Part shown: in pieces, positions 44,301 to 53,800 of the stretch
Layout of the letters: the number at the start of each line of letters is the position of its first letter
Numbering within the stretch: position 1 is the stretch's first letter
Source: a bacterium
GTDB taxonomy: Bacteria > Vulcanimicrobiota > JABDET01
Assembly: GCA_021817145.1 (NCBI GenBank)
Contig: JAKAVV010000006.1
Span: 19,087-83,086 of the forward strand
Reading direction: 5' to 3'
DNA length: 64,000 bases
Notes under the pieces: model-generated
Databases searched by the model: none
Seen by the model: the letters and a program-made list of their open reading frames with translations, nothing else
What the model was told of the DNA's origin: nothing
Position numbers and translations under genes: made by a program

Positions 44301-44612
44301 CAGCGACAACAGCTCCTCTATGTACTTTTCATTTCCGGGGGCTGCAAGTTGATCTGAAATTCGCTCCAGATACGGAAGAACATTCCATCTCGGCACGGTA
44401 AAATGTCCGGGTCTATCCGCAGGCTTTGGTGCAGGGGCATTATTTGGGTCAAAGTAATTTAAAAGTTTCAACGGAACAAACCACTTGAGGTCACTCTTCT
44501 TTCTGAAAAAGTAGTCTTGGTACTCCTCTCTCTTTTCAATGGTATCAAGGATCTCTATTTCTTTTTCGTCTAGGTACTTCTTGAGCTGATCTTTAAGTGC
44601 AGCTTCGATCAT
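41379..44612 (-). CDS. Large partner protein of a SIR2-family gene (DUF4020-like candidate)
   Basis: A 1077-residue, mostly helical protein with no catalytic motif that I recognise. Repeating amphipathic helices (for example ESLIEKVSKRKLDNPYIIYSFVK-type stretches, in short runs) suggest a HEAT/TPR-like scaffold. It begins 3 bp after the SIR2 gene stop. In known defence loci SIR2 domains are fused or paired with large helical sensors, some annotated DUF4020; this may be an unfused version. Codon and base use here are more AT-rich than in the DISARM-like genes, suggesting a separate origin. Confidence 0.55.
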   Translation of the reverse strand: MIEAALKDQLKKYLDEKEIEILDTIEKREEYQDYFFRKKSDLKWFVPLKLLNYFDPNNAPAPKPADRPGHFTVPRWNVLPYLERISDQLAAPGNEKYIEELLSLIEKVSKRKLDNPYIIYSFVKILVNIPNDEIGLKIIDLIPLWLDSRFDTILQGSDIVTKLLPKFLCNNPSPQDIEKAEKILYYVTEYRLFKDPQAQKEINTTFLRGKHVKTLIDPYWLWESFINQKNAEKIGECCTANAAYIIANRLKSIFALEHEKSADSIDIGDSTYWFTCRHLGEGSFRIEIRKKTKTIECPPEELSMDNILPPESPPIADLEIKNCHTGSEFMEKAWKRTLETLQPDQELILAIQTDLKKHLGRLYDNLFQDYSFIWLKDLESNPGQAIDDTKEIFAVILRDIFLTKAKRTPQEAKAIFEKFLGYDYPYRFFRRLALFVIDKCWNDYNEVFWNFLNQSESKLIFDVQDFEVELFSILQNHVSEFTDKQKLQVKQILEAGPQRYLPRDNVEGYVTLWKQKWYSALSRDPQFGKLYEECKAKTGTDIKRPSHESRTVQVGPGKSPLTKIEILSRSPLDLANYLANFKPEDPFGDLSIGGLVNELRAAVREMPEYFIQNLDVFLNSAYVWVRAILGGFDEAWRSKEKQFEWGKLLSFIKNYINREDFWNGKFKLELKNLWNTDLLLIISMVGRLIQGGTKSDEWAFSPEHLESAQEILLLIMEKLQVKQEKEVIDAVSYAMNTPAGNILTALIFLALRSARVNKEKLKTKTVRWSPKIKECFDLALEKRILEAYTLAGQYMWNLYYLDEGWIKEKIKKFKDDDLKDDLWSAFMQGYLFPQPIKQLYPLMNKHYKKALNFPFKDKDAVRGLVNHIAGAYLVELEELPNGNHNGFLSSLLQSKDTEKIKMLIDLFWMQRETLSKSTLSDDERKMKDRIVNLWGYLYKQYETKTSPTSEDQAILSHLGKLAVFLPEINKENFKWLMLSARYVHIDFNSPFFIEYLNRLKDRGKDKQQSAIYVGKAFLEMLKDFTPDYNKEHIREIVEYLFRQGDKAAELAKEICNLYGKRDQDFLMDIYNKYQGRS

Positions 44613-44615
44613 TAT

Positions 44616-45677
44616 TCACACCTCATCGATGTCTTTAAAAACCTTGAGGGTTTCGGGAGTGTACTCATGAATTTTCGCGCGCAGGGAACTCAGGACGTCC
44701 GAGAGGCGCTCGTATCCGTCATAGTCAATAAAGTAAGGTATCGTTTCAACCGAAAATATTTTGAAAAAATCCTTCTCGACGTTAAATTTCGCTAAGTCTT
44801 TTGTGTAGATCGGGGTAAGTAGGAAATGCCTTGATTGGATGATTTCTTTATCCTGGGCATCAAGCGAGAGGAAGATGTTCTGCAGGATTTCATATTCGCT
44901 TAGGCTGTAACCGATGAATAAAACCGAGAAATTTCCACCGAAAATTTTTTTCAGGAAATGGGTTATTGCAGGGCTCTTGTAATAAAATTTTAAATAGCTT
45001 TGGATTGTAAAGATTGTATTGCGCAGATCATCTACCGATCCATGTAAGTAGAATATGTTTCCATTTCTGATTTCTTTAGCAAGGTCAGATGAGGGTGAAG
45101 GATTTGTTGCATTGATGATTTTTTTCTTTGTGAGTTTCATATTGTTTACGGTTTCCATCCCCTTATCAATGTTTGTTGTTACGTAGCAGATCGCGTTTAA
45201 ATCAAGGAGTTTTTCATGAATATCTGCAAATTTCCGATTGTTCGATGGTGTCACGGACTCCTTTATGGCTTTAAAATAAGCATCTTCCAGTTTGTTATTG
45301 TTTTTTGCTCGCGAATAGCATATGGAGATCGCCTTTCGAGGGTCGTTGTTGGCCATATCTGTGAGGACATTTTTCTCGATGTTTGAGTATTCGTTGTCTG
45401 AGAACTCCTTGATGATCCTCTTTGCAAGCTCTACCCATCCGCAGCATCCTGCCAGTTGTGAAACGCCCGCCCCATAGAAGACGATAAGGTTTTCATTCCG
45501 GATCGCGTCAAAAAGGGGCTTGTGGTGGCCATTGGGGTAAAAGAGGGGGTGGGAGTGAATATCATCTTTGCTGAATAGTTCCACCTTCTCCTTTGCAGGC
45601 TCTTGTGAGCCCTCTCCAGGGGCATTCTGTGATCGCGAAGCTTTGTCAACTTCTAAATTGATCGGTACTTTTTCCAT
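44616..45677 (-). CDS. SIR2-family NAD-consuming defence protein
   Basis: A 353-residue protein. SIR2 motifs: GAGVS at residues 69-73 (NAD-binding), CYVTTNIDKG around 164-173, YLHGSVDD around 210-217 (catalytic His) and FIGYSLSEYEI around 255-264. Such SIR2_2 proteins deplete NAD+ in antiphage systems (Thoeris ThsA, DSR, SIR2-pAgo, SIR2-HerA). The first 45 residues are unassigned. The gene is directly followed by the 1077-residue gene, its likely sensor or effector partner. It overlaps a small reading frame at its 5' side. Confidence 0.82.
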   Translation of the reverse strand: MEKVPINLEVDKASRSQNAPGEGSQEPAKEKVELFSKDDIHSHPLFYPNGHHKPLFDAIRNENLIVFYGAGVSQLAGCCGWVELAKRIIKEFSDNEYSNIEKNVLTDMANNDPRKAISICYSRAKNNNKLEDAYFKAIKESVTPSNNRKFADIHEKLLDLNAICYVTTNIDKGMETVNNMKLTKKKIINATNPSPSSDLAKEIRNGNIFYLHGSVDDLRNTIFTIQSYLKFYYKSPAITHFLKKIFGGNFSVLFIGYSLSEYEILQNIFLSLDAQDKEIIQSRHFLLTPIYTKDLAKFNVEKDFFKIFSVETIPYFIDYDGYERLSDVLSSLRAKIHEYTPETLKVFKDIDEV

Positions 45678-45817
45678 ATTGCCCCGCGCTGGGTCATGAA
45701 TTTATATCCTCGTCGTTTCCAACTTTGCCGAAGGGCTGACCGGTTTTTCAGGGAGTCTTCATAGATTTGGCGTGATTCATGGAGATCTTTCAGCATATCA
45801 TCACAATTTAATGGCAT
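45653..45817 (-). CDS. Small basic protein upstream of SIR2 (tentative)
   Basis: A 54-codon frame MPLNCDDMLKDLHESRQIY ... LRQSWKRRGYKF, overlapping the DUF2283 gene end and the SIR2 gene start. It has no clear ribosome site, so coupling to the gene upstream would be needed. Composition looks protein-like (heptad-like helix then Arg/Lys-rich). It could be a real small partner or a chance frame; confidence is low. Confidence 0.3.
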   Translation of the reverse strand: MPLNCDDMLKDLHESRQIYEDSLKNRSALRQSWKRRGYKFMTQRGAIWKKYRSI

Positions 45818-46040
45818 GGGGAGCAGGGGAAACTCCCAGGGTGTTTTTATTTAAAAGCCCTTCCCCCAGCACTATACTAGCATTTAGTATTTCCAATCCT
45901 GCCAGCTCTCCATCCGACCCATAGTCGGCAGTCACATCTTCGTTTAGCTCTTTATTCTCTGCAGGAGCAGGTTCAAGAGTTTTAAATTCGATATACAGAG
46001 CATCCACTTCGGAATCGTATTGATTTTTTATTTTTCTCAC
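45801..46040 (-). CDS. DUF2283 family protein
   Basis: A 79-residue protein matching DUF2283: YDSEVDALYIEF near the start and DGELAGLEILNAS in the middle. These small beta-rich proteins often accompany DUF4258 toxin-like genes, but no DUF4258 partner is seen here. It lies upstream of the SIR2 gene on the same strand and could share its transcript. The C-terminal 20 residues (LNKNTLGVSPAPHAIKL) are not family-like. Confidence 0.75.
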   Translation of the reverse strand: MRKIKNQYDSEVDALYIEFKTLEPAPAENKELNEDVTADYGSDGELAGLEILNASIVLGEGLLNKNTLGVSPAPHAIKL

Positions 46041-46084
46041 TCCTCATGGGCGCAGTATACTTTTATCGTTATGATTATAACCAT

Positions 46085-46270
46085 TTACCTGATGCTGTAA
46101 TAATACTGCAAAAAAGGGATCTCTCTTTGAATGGGAAAACGAACATAAGAAAGAGAACTTTCCTCTATTTCTGCGAATTCACCGTTTTTTGTCCGCCAAA
46201 GAAATTTAAGCAAAACTTCTTCTTGGTTCTCTGAAAACTTTGAGCTTTCCAGAGAGTTTGAATTATCCAT
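46085..46270 (-). CDS. Small hypothetical protein, 61 residues
   Basis: Not recognised. It is supported by a good ribosome site (AAGGGGG about 7 nt before the ATG) and by its position between two same-strand genes. The sequence is Glu/Ser-rich (SSKFSENQEEVLLKFLWR). No motif or membrane segment. Confidence 0.4.
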   Translation of the reverse strand: MDNSNSLESSKFSENQEEVLLKFLWRTKNGEFAEIEESSLSYVRFPIQREIPFLQYYYSIR

Positions 46271-46292
46271 AAAATTTCCCCCTTTTTAAAAT

Positions 46293-46622
46293 TTACTCTA
46301 AAATAAGCTTTTTCCCTGCCTTTGTTTCAATGTCTGCCTTAACTCCTGATAAATCAATTTCGTTTCCACAAGCGCATCGTATTTTAGCCTCTTTGGGAAA
46401 GGGGATAAATCCTTCTTCCTTGAATTTTTCATCCAGCTTCAGCAGGGGGGAGAATTTCCCAAAGAAATGATATTTGGCTCCGCACTTGGTGCAGCTAACT
46501 TCAAACTGTATAGCATCTGGTTGGTTAATTTGTGGGATGGGAATTTGTATCGCATTAGCCGGAATGGCCTGTTTTAACAATTTATTCTGTTGAGTGGCAA
46601 ATAGCTTGCAGATGGGGCTCAT
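46293..46622 (-). CDS. Small zinc-ribbon-like protein, 5' end next to IS
   Basis: A 109-residue protein with SCTKCGAKYHFFGKF and IRCACGNEIDLSG, a CxxC/CxC pair typical of a zinc ribbon. Function unknown. ATG 46622 (or TTG 46634) lies only 10-22 bp inside the end of the IS21-type element at 46644, so its promoter and perhaps its first codons were replaced by the insertion. No ribosome site is seen, so expression is doubtful. Confidence 0.5.
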   Translation of the reverse strand: MSPICKLFATQQNKLLKQAIPANAIQIPIPQINQPDAIQFEVSCTKCGAKYHFFGKFSPLLKLDEKFKEEGFIPFPKEAKIRCACGNEIDLSGVKADIETKAGKKLILE

Positions 46623-46643
46623 TTCGAAAATCAAATGACATAT

Positions 46644-47687
46644 TGTAGACGATCATCAAATTTGGTCCCCTGCGATCATTGAAAAATGATCCCCTTTTAG
46701 AGATAGAAATCCTCTCCAAATTGAAAAGTAGAAGGAGGGGATTAAAAGGAGATGATCACGATATATTTGAAAATGAAAACAAGACAGCAGGAAAGCAGCG
46801 CGGGTGACCACCCGCGTGGAAAGAGACCCGGGTCAGCAGGCTCAATATGACTGGAAAGAATGGATGCTTCCTGTCCAAGAGCAGTCCGTCAAAATTTATC
46901 TCCATCAAGTGATCCTCAGTTACAGCCGATACAAATATTACACCTTCTCCTTAACCCTTACTCGATTCGATATGATGCGAGCCATTCAAGCGGCTTTTTG
47001 CACTTTTGGAGGGACTCCTTTAGAACTCTGGATTGACAATCCGAAGCAGATAATTCTCACGCATCGGAAAAATTGAGTCATCGGATACCAGGAAGACTTT
47101 CTAAAATTCTGCGGGCTGTATGGGATTGAACCCACGGCTTGTCACCCTTACCGAGCCCAAACCAAAGGGAAAGTGGAACGAGAACCTCGCCAAATCACTT
47201 CTGACGGATATCTCCATTATGGAGGGAATCGTTATCCTGTTTCTATGGAACTGGCCCTCCAAGGAGTCTAGATCGGATCTGTTTTTGGACGCCCTCCCCA
47301 TCCTGAGCATGAAATCCTGAATGAGGCGTATCGAGAAAAAAGAAAACAGAAGCAGGGAGCGGTCATCGAAAAATTTAAAATGGTTTTTGGATCCGTGGGG
47401 GAAGCCTACCTAGAAGGCTGCGTCAGAAAGTTTCAGGAAACCTCCAGTGTCAGCCAGCGTCCTTATTGATCTACTGGTTCATCATGCCCATCTTTTCATC
47501 ATTAATGGGTCCAGTTATCGGTTGAAAGACAAATTAAAAATAGGTGATTCTAGAAGATTAAAAAATCCTTCCTTTTCTTTTCATAAAATTAAATTAAAAA
47601 AGAATTTAAAAATTTAAAAAAAGGAAAAAGAAAAAGGGGATCAAATTTAAACGATCGTTAGGGATCAATTCTACATGATCGTCTACA
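46644..47687 (+). mobile_element. Decayed IS21-family element
   Basis: Bounded by inverted repeats: TGTAGACGATCAT at 46644-46656 and its complement ATGATCGTCTACA at 47675-47687, both with the TG/CA ends of IS21 elements. Sub-terminal GATCCC-type repeats occur at both ends. Inside is an istA-like pseudogene; istB is absent, so the element is internally deleted. No clear target duplication is visible. Confidence 0.8.
46804..47469 (+). pseudogene. IstA-like DDE transposase with stop codons
   Basis: One frame reads ERDPGQQAQYDWKEWMLP (first Asp), PLELWIDNPKQII (second Asp), TACHPYRAQTKGKVERE (Glu) and HYGGNRYPVSMELALQGV, the core of IstA. It is interrupted by TGA at 47074-47076 and TAG at 47269-47271, and ends at 47469. 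The N-terminal HTH region is missing and the C-terminus is truncated. It cannot make an active transposase. Confidence 0.85.
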
Positions 47688-47830
47688 TACAGAAGGAAAC
47701 GTAGGGCTGGCTTGATGATTTTGCGATCTAAAATGCGAAAGGTCGTGTGTCGAAATAAAACTCATGGGAAAATGTAACTCCGATTATGGCAGGACAAGAA
47801 AAGATGTGAACGGAATCATTTAAAACATCC

Positions 47831-50800
47831 ATGCCGACTGCTAGCCGTGAATATGTCCGACCCGGCGATCGTATTCTGCTTCGCGAGCGTCCGTGGCACG
47901 TCAAGGGGGTAACTCCCCTTTCAGAAAACATCGCACTTTTGGAGCTTCAAGCCACGGATGGTGAAGAGCCTCTAGGCCTTTCCGTGGCCGTTCCTCCCGA
48001 CAAATTTGTGCCGCTGCCTAACGAGCAGCTCAGCTTTGAAAACAGCGCCATTGAGGCTTATGGCCCGTGGCGCAACCTTCATCGGATTCTTTTGGCCACA
48101 GCCGTGAAAGAAACAGGCATTCTGTCGGGCGCGTGCTTTGGCCGGGTCAACCTTGAATCGTATCAGCTTGCACCCACGAGACGTGTGCTGAGCAAGCCCC
48201 GCCCCAGCCTGCTGATTGCTGATGACGTCGGTCTTGGCAAAACGATTGAAGCAGGACTCATCCTGCTTGAGTTGATGGCGCGTCGGCGCGTGAATCGTGT
48301 CCTGATCGTTGCTCCTCCAGGTCTGCTTCTTCAATGGAGGGACGAACTTCATGAAAAGTTCGGCCTTGAATTTACAATTATTGACAACGCATCGGGTCTA
48401 AGCCGCGTCCAGGGAGATCTTCCCGCGGGCGTGAGCCCCTGGGATGCACTCCCCCGGATTCTCACCTCCATTGACTTCCTCAAAAAGGAAACAATGAGAA
48501 ACAGGGCCTTGCGGAAATGCTGGGATCTGGTGATCGTGGACGAGGCGCATGCAGTTTCTGAAGCAGGGACTCTGCAAAATCCTTACAAAACACAGCGAAC
48601 CCGCCTTGGGATTGCCCTACAAAAACAGTGCAGGGGGCTTATTCTTTTGACCGCCACACCCCATAACGGTTACGCGCATTCATTCCGTTCGCTTCTTAAG
48701 CTGGTTGATCCCACGATTGCGACCTTTTACGGCAAGCCAGAAGATATTTCCAGACGAGTTCAAAGAGCCATGGTACGCCGGATGAAGGACCAGATTTTCC
48801 GCATGAACACCAAAAAAGAAAAGGAGCGCGTTTTTCCTCAAAGGTTTGTTGAGGGGATCCCTGTTCATCCACAGGGTTTAGATCTTGAACTTCTTCAGAA
48901 GATCGGATCCTATTGCTCCAAGACAGCAAAGGCAGCAAAAGGGACTGATGATGATGAGCTGATCTCCTTTGCCATGCAGATCGTGAAGAAGCGAGCCCTC
49001 TCAAGCCGAAGGGCCCTGGAAACCACGATCAAGAACCGGCTGGATGCCCTTCAAAAAGAAAGCGAAAGCGAACAAGAGCCGCCGCCAACCCGCATCGAGC
49101 TTCAAGAACTCCGCGCTGATCTCCCTTTAAGTGATGCCGCGGCAGAACGTACAGCACAAAGGCTTGTTAAATCCTCTATCCCAAAAGAGGAACGCCTGCG
49201 AAAGGTCGAGGTTAAAACACTTAAGGCAATCCAAAAACTGCTTCGCAGCCTCTCAGGAAACGATCTCAAGGTCGAAGCCCTTCTTCAGGAAATCCACAAG
49301 GTTATATCCGAGAAAGCTTCCGAAAAAATCATCGTATTCACGGAGTATCTGGATACCCTGGAATCGATAAGAACTGTGCTTGAAAGCGATCCCATTCTCG
49401 CTGGGAAGGTTGTCATCTTAAAAGGTGGAATGTCGGGGAAACAGCGCTTGCTCGTGGAAGAACGCTTTGCAAAGGCCGAGACACGTGTCCTTCTTGCCAC
49501 CGACGCTGCCAGTGAGGGTCTGAACCTGCAAGAACACTGCCATCGCGTGATTCATTTTGAGCTTCCCTGGAATCCGAACCGGATGGAACAAAGGAACGGG
49601 CGGGTGGATCGATATGGGCAAACGAAAGAGCCTATCATTCGGTATCTCTTTTACCCGGAGAGCCCGGAAGACGATGTGCTGCACCGCCTTGTGGGGAAAA
49701 TTGAAACCATGAAGCGGGATCAAATCTCAACCCCCGACATCCTTGGGGTTTACGAAGGAGACGATGAAATAAGGAGGGGGCTTACCGAGATTGACCCGGA
49801 GTCCGGGGAAGTGGAAGAAAAGAAGCGTTCTCTGGTAGCTCGTTTCGAGGATCGAACAGCCGAATTCACACGCAATATTAAGCCATTGGTATCCCAATCT
49901 TCTGAATCCGAGGATCTCTTAAACACAAGTCGGCCCTTGCTTTCCGACGACAGCAGCCTGGAAGAGATCATGATCGCAATCCTTGGTTCCGGAAACGTGA
50001 AGCCAACCGAAAGGGAAGCCATCTTCCGAATTGAAGTTCCACTGCGATTTCGAGGTCCTGATGTCCAACCTTCCTATTCGATGGCCACATTTCGGCGTTC
50101 CATTGCTGCGCAGCATTCTGCCAAAGATGTTGAATTCATCACCCCGATTCACCCTCTTGCCAGGGCATTGGCAGCAGAAGCCAGGAAGCGGCTCCTTCAA
50201 CTTTATCCCGATGGACACGGCCTGACGCCCAGGCGCCTGGCTGCAAGGCGTGTCTCAGTCAGCGAGCCTGCGTCTGTCCTCTTCACTTTTTTTGGAGCCA
50301 TCACCGGCGGTGGAGGCCTTCTGGAGGAACAATTGATCGCGGTCAGGATAACGCCCGATTTTAAAATCATTGGGAATCAGGATCAAAACCTCCGTTGGCT
50401 TGAACCGGATTCATCTCCAGGCGAAGTGAGTTTCGACATGCTCTCAAAGCTTTTTGGCCGCGCCTTCGAACAAATGGCGAAGCGCGCTGCCGAAGACGCG
50501 CAAAAGCAGTTGCGGGAGCGGTCTGGTGCATTACGAAAACAACGCAGGGAGCAAGCGGATATACTCAGAAAGGATCTGCAAGCAGATCTCCAAGATCGCC
50601 TGAAAGAAATTGAGGAAACAGAACGGCAAGTCAAGGGGTTGGTTGAAGGATCTGGCCAGTTGCGCATGGATGTCGAAAGCCAGAGAAGCTCTGTAGGTTT
50701 TGAGGATCGCCGGGCCGCGGCTAAAGTTCAGGCTGAGACCAAAGAATTCGAGCTGGCCGAGTTCGAACATATTGATGAACCGGGTGAACCGCGCCCCCTT

Positions 50801-50836
50801 GGAGCGCTTTTTCTGGTCCCGGAGGGGCTGAACTGA
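47831..50836 (+). CDS. drmD: SNF2/RapA-type helicase, DrmD-like (class 1 DISARM)
   Basis: A 1001-residue SF2 ATPase of the SNF2/RapA type. Walker A DVGLGKT is at residues 132-138, followed by IVDEAHAVSE, LLTATPHNGYAHS, VFTEYLDTLESI, ATDAASEGLNLQ and LPWNPNRMEQRNGRVDRYGQ (motif VI). The C-terminal 250 residues include a coiled coil (LRKQRREQADILRKDLQ). SNF2 helicases directly preceding a PglX-like methylase are the DrmD component of class 1 DISARM. The upstream 143 bp to the IS contain no clear promoter or strong ribosome site. It overlaps the methylase in TGATG. Confidence 0.8.
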   Translation: MPTASREYVRPGDRILLRERPWHVKGVTPLSENIALLELQATDGEEPLGLSVAVPPDKFVPLPNEQLSFENSAIEAYGPWRNLHRILLATAVKETGILSGACFGRVNLESYQLAPTRRVLSKPRPSLLIADDVGLGKTIEAGLILLELMARRRVNRVLIVAPPGLLLQWRDELHEKFGLEFTIIDNASGLSRVQGDLPAGVSPWDALPRILTSIDFLKKETMRNRALRKCWDLVIVDEAHAVSEAGTLQNPYKTQRTRLGIALQKQCRGLILLTATPHNGYAHSFRSLLKLVDPTIATFYGKPEDISRRVQRAMVRRMKDQIFRMNTKKEKERVFPQRFVEGIPVHPQGLDLELLQKIGSYCSKTAKAAKGTDDDELISFAMQIVKKRALSSRRALETTIKNRLDALQKESESEQEPPPTRIELQELRADLPLSDAAAERTAQRLVKSSIPKEERLRKVEVKTLKAIQKLLRSLSGNDLKVEALLQEIHKVISEKASEKIIVFTEYLDTLESIRTVLESDPILAGKVVILKGGMSGKQRLLVEERFAKAETRVLLATDAASEGLNLQEHCHRVIHFELPWNPNRMEQRNGRVDRYGQTKEPIIRYLFYPESPEDDVLHRLVGKIETMKRDQISTPDILGVYEGDDEIRRGLTEIDPESGEVEEKKRSLVARFEDRTAEFTRNIKPLVSQSSESEDLLNTSRPLLSDDSSLEEIMIAILGSGNVKPTEREAIFRIEVPLRFRGPDVQPSYSMATFRRSIAAQHSAKDVEFITPIHPLARALAAEARKRLLQLYPDGHGLTPRRLAARRVSVSEPASVLFTFFGAITGGGGLLEEQLIAVRITPDFKIIGNQDQNLRWLEPDSSPGEVSFDMLSKLFGRAFEQMAKRAAEDAQKQLRERSGALRKQRREQADILRKDLQADLQDRLKEIEETERQVKGLVEGSGQLRMDVESQRSSVGFEDRRAAAKVQAETKEFELAEFEHIDEPGEPRPLGALFLVPEGLN

Positions 50837-53800
50837 TGTTTCGCCATATTCGAAATGTGAAAGGTTTTTTCTCAGATTATTATCTGGGGAGCATTTTCGG
50901 GCGCGGCGAGGGAAGAAGCCGCAAGAAACAGCTTTCCGATCGGGACACCGATGCAGCATACAACCGGTTCCGTCGCCTTTATCAGAGGGTGGAAGGGCAG
51001 GTGCTGGATTCACACAATACCCGCGAGCGCTTTGTCCGCCCGCTTCTTCGGGACGTTCTCGGATTTCACTTGGGTTCAGGCGAGGAATCTGTTTATCCGC
51101 TTTTTAAAAATGCGGAGGAAGAACAAGCCGGGCATTCTCCCATCCTTCTTGCTTACTGCGGCGCTTCGGACGAAGAGCTGGACAAAGGCCATGGGAATTC
51201 AATACCAATGAAACGGCTGGAAAAAACGCTGGCTGACGGGATTGAACATGGATTTCTGATTACATCTGAACGGTTTCGCATGGTAAGAGCTCCTGGTGAG
51301 GGACCCAGTGGCGCCTATCTGGAGGTCGATCTACCTGGCCTTGCTTCAGATGAAGATCCCGAATCCTTTGCAGCCTTTTATCGGCTTTTTTACCTCTCCA
51401 ACTTTCTTCCCGATGAAAACGGGAAAATTTCGATCCATGAGGTGGAACGCCTAAGCAGTGAACACGCGGAAAGAGTCTCGGAGGATCTCAAGCGCTCTGT
51501 TTTTCGAGCCACCGAGATTCTGGTTTCAGGATTGCTCAAGGATGCGGTGCATCGGGGGGATATTCTTGATCTCCTGAAGATGTCAGACCTCGATCTTCGT
51601 CTGTTTCGTGATGCAGGCCTCACCGCGCTTTACCGAATCCTTTTTATTTTATACGCCGAAGCCAGGGATACGCGGCTCGACAGCCACCAGGTTTATCGTG
51701 ACGCTTATTCCGTGCACGGGCTGGTGGAGGAAATCCTGAGGCAGCCATCCCAAAAGTGGCCTGAGAACCGCACCGCATACTGGGAAAGGCTGTTGGCCCT
51801 TTTCAGCATTTACGATAAAGGGCTTCCTGCCATTACCCCCTGGGAAAATATTCCCCCCCGTGGCGGAGACTTTTTTAACGCAAAAACCCCTGCGGGTCTC
51901 CTCCTTGAAAAAGCTTGTTTGTCTGACGCCCTGGTTGCCGAGCTCCTCCTGGCCCTGACCACAACAGTTCCCCGCCTGGGCGTTGGGCGCGAGCGTGTTT
52001 CGTTCAGGGAGCTGGACATCGAGAGCCTTGGAGCGGTTTACGAAGGGCTGCTGGAGTACGAGCCTCGCGTTGCCTATGAAACCAACATAGAGGTCCGGGT
52101 TCAGGGGAAAGTTTTTGCCCTTCCCCCAACTGAAGTCGTCCGCCTTTGCGCGGAAAAAAATCTGAAGGTGAGCGGAGAGCTGGCCATCGTGGCCGGAACG
52201 GAAGCAGAGTCGCTCCACCCGGACGCAGCCATCGAGGAAGAGGAAACGGAAAGCGAGGAAATCGAGAATGAAGAGTCAGAGAGAGGGGATGGCGAAAGCG
52301 GGGAGGATGAAGCCGAGGATAAAGGGGTCAAGAAAGGAAGCACGGCAAAACTCTTACGCAGGCTTGAGCCTGGTGATTTCCATTTCGTTCCCGGCTCAGC
52401 CCGAAAAGGATCCGGTTCCTTTTATACCCCAACTGAACTGGTCAAAGATTTGATCTATCACACCCTTGGGCCTCTGGCAAAAGGAAAATCCTCTGAGGAA
52501 ATTCTCCGACTGCGTGTCCTGGATCCCGCCTGCGGGAGCGCGCACTTCCTGGTGGAAGCCATGCGATTCCTCGGGAAAGAACTTCACCGTGCACTCGTTC
52601 AGGAACACGGCGGAAAAGCGCCAGCGGGCTTTCAACGGGGAGAATGGGATGCCAATTTCGAAGCCAGCGATGAAGAAGCCAGAGCCGCCAACTCCGAAGC
52701 CAGGGCCTGGTGCAAGCGTCAAATTGCTGAACACTCCCTTTTCGGAGTGGACCTCAACCCAACCGCAGTATCGCTGGCAAGGGTTGCCCTCTGGATCGAA
52801 TCCCTGGCCGGGGATCGGCCCCTCAGCTATTTTGAACATCATATTCGATGCGGAAACTCGCTTCTTGGCACATGGCTGGCGCGCCTGGATCAGCCGCCCC
52901 TTCCGACAATGTCCAAAGTAGAAATCAAGAATCAATCCCACCTCTTCGGGGAGATTGTGCGGAAGGCGGTTCATGAAGCAGCCGGAATTCGGAGGATGAT
53001 CGATGAGGCGAAGCCTGATTCCCTCCAGCAGGAAGGGATTGATCCGGAAACCATTCAGGAACAGGAGTTTAAAGAGGCTCAGCGTCAAAGAGCCGATCAG
53101 CTCCTGCAAGCCGCCCACCTCCTTTTTGATCTCCGTTCCGCTTCCGCTTTTCTTCCCGAAATCTGGCATGACTGGGCGAGTCTGTGCGGCCATGTCGAAA
53201 ACCTGAACAAGCTGACCGAATACGCGCATTCCTGCTCCTGGTGGTCGAGGTTTGAAGAGATTCGGAATCGGGAACGCTTTTTCCATTGGGAGCTGGAGTT
53301 TCCCGAGGTCTTCTTCGATTCTGGCCATCCGGGCTTTGACGCGGTGCTGGGAAATCCCCCGTGGGATAAAATCAAACCCGATAAAAAAGAGTTTTACGGC
53401 AAATATGACATCCTGATCCGCGCATTCGTGGGAGGCGAATTGGATCGGCGAATCTCGGAACTCGAATCAGGCATTCCAAATCTTGGTGTAGAATTCTCCA
53501 GGTATGAAAATCGGGTGAAAACCCTTGCCGCCTGTTTGAAGAAAGGGGGAGATTATCAGTATCAGGACTGGGAGATTGATGGGAAGAGCACGGGTGGCGA
53601 CCCGGACGTTTTCAAGTTTTTTCTGGAACAAGGTTGCAAAATCGCCCATGCAGGCGGGTTCGTCGGGTTTGTGGTTCCTTCTGCGCTTTACAATAACGAA
53701 GGGTGCACCGGCTTACGACATTTGCTCCTTGAAGAAGCAGACGTTAAACGATTTTATGCTTTTGAAAATCGGAGAAAAGTTTTCCCAATCGACTCACGCT

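Noticed and set aside
52396..53328. 310-codon minus-strand frame inside the methylase gene
   Set aside because: It opposes the SAM-binding core of the methylase; composition is that of an antisense frame.
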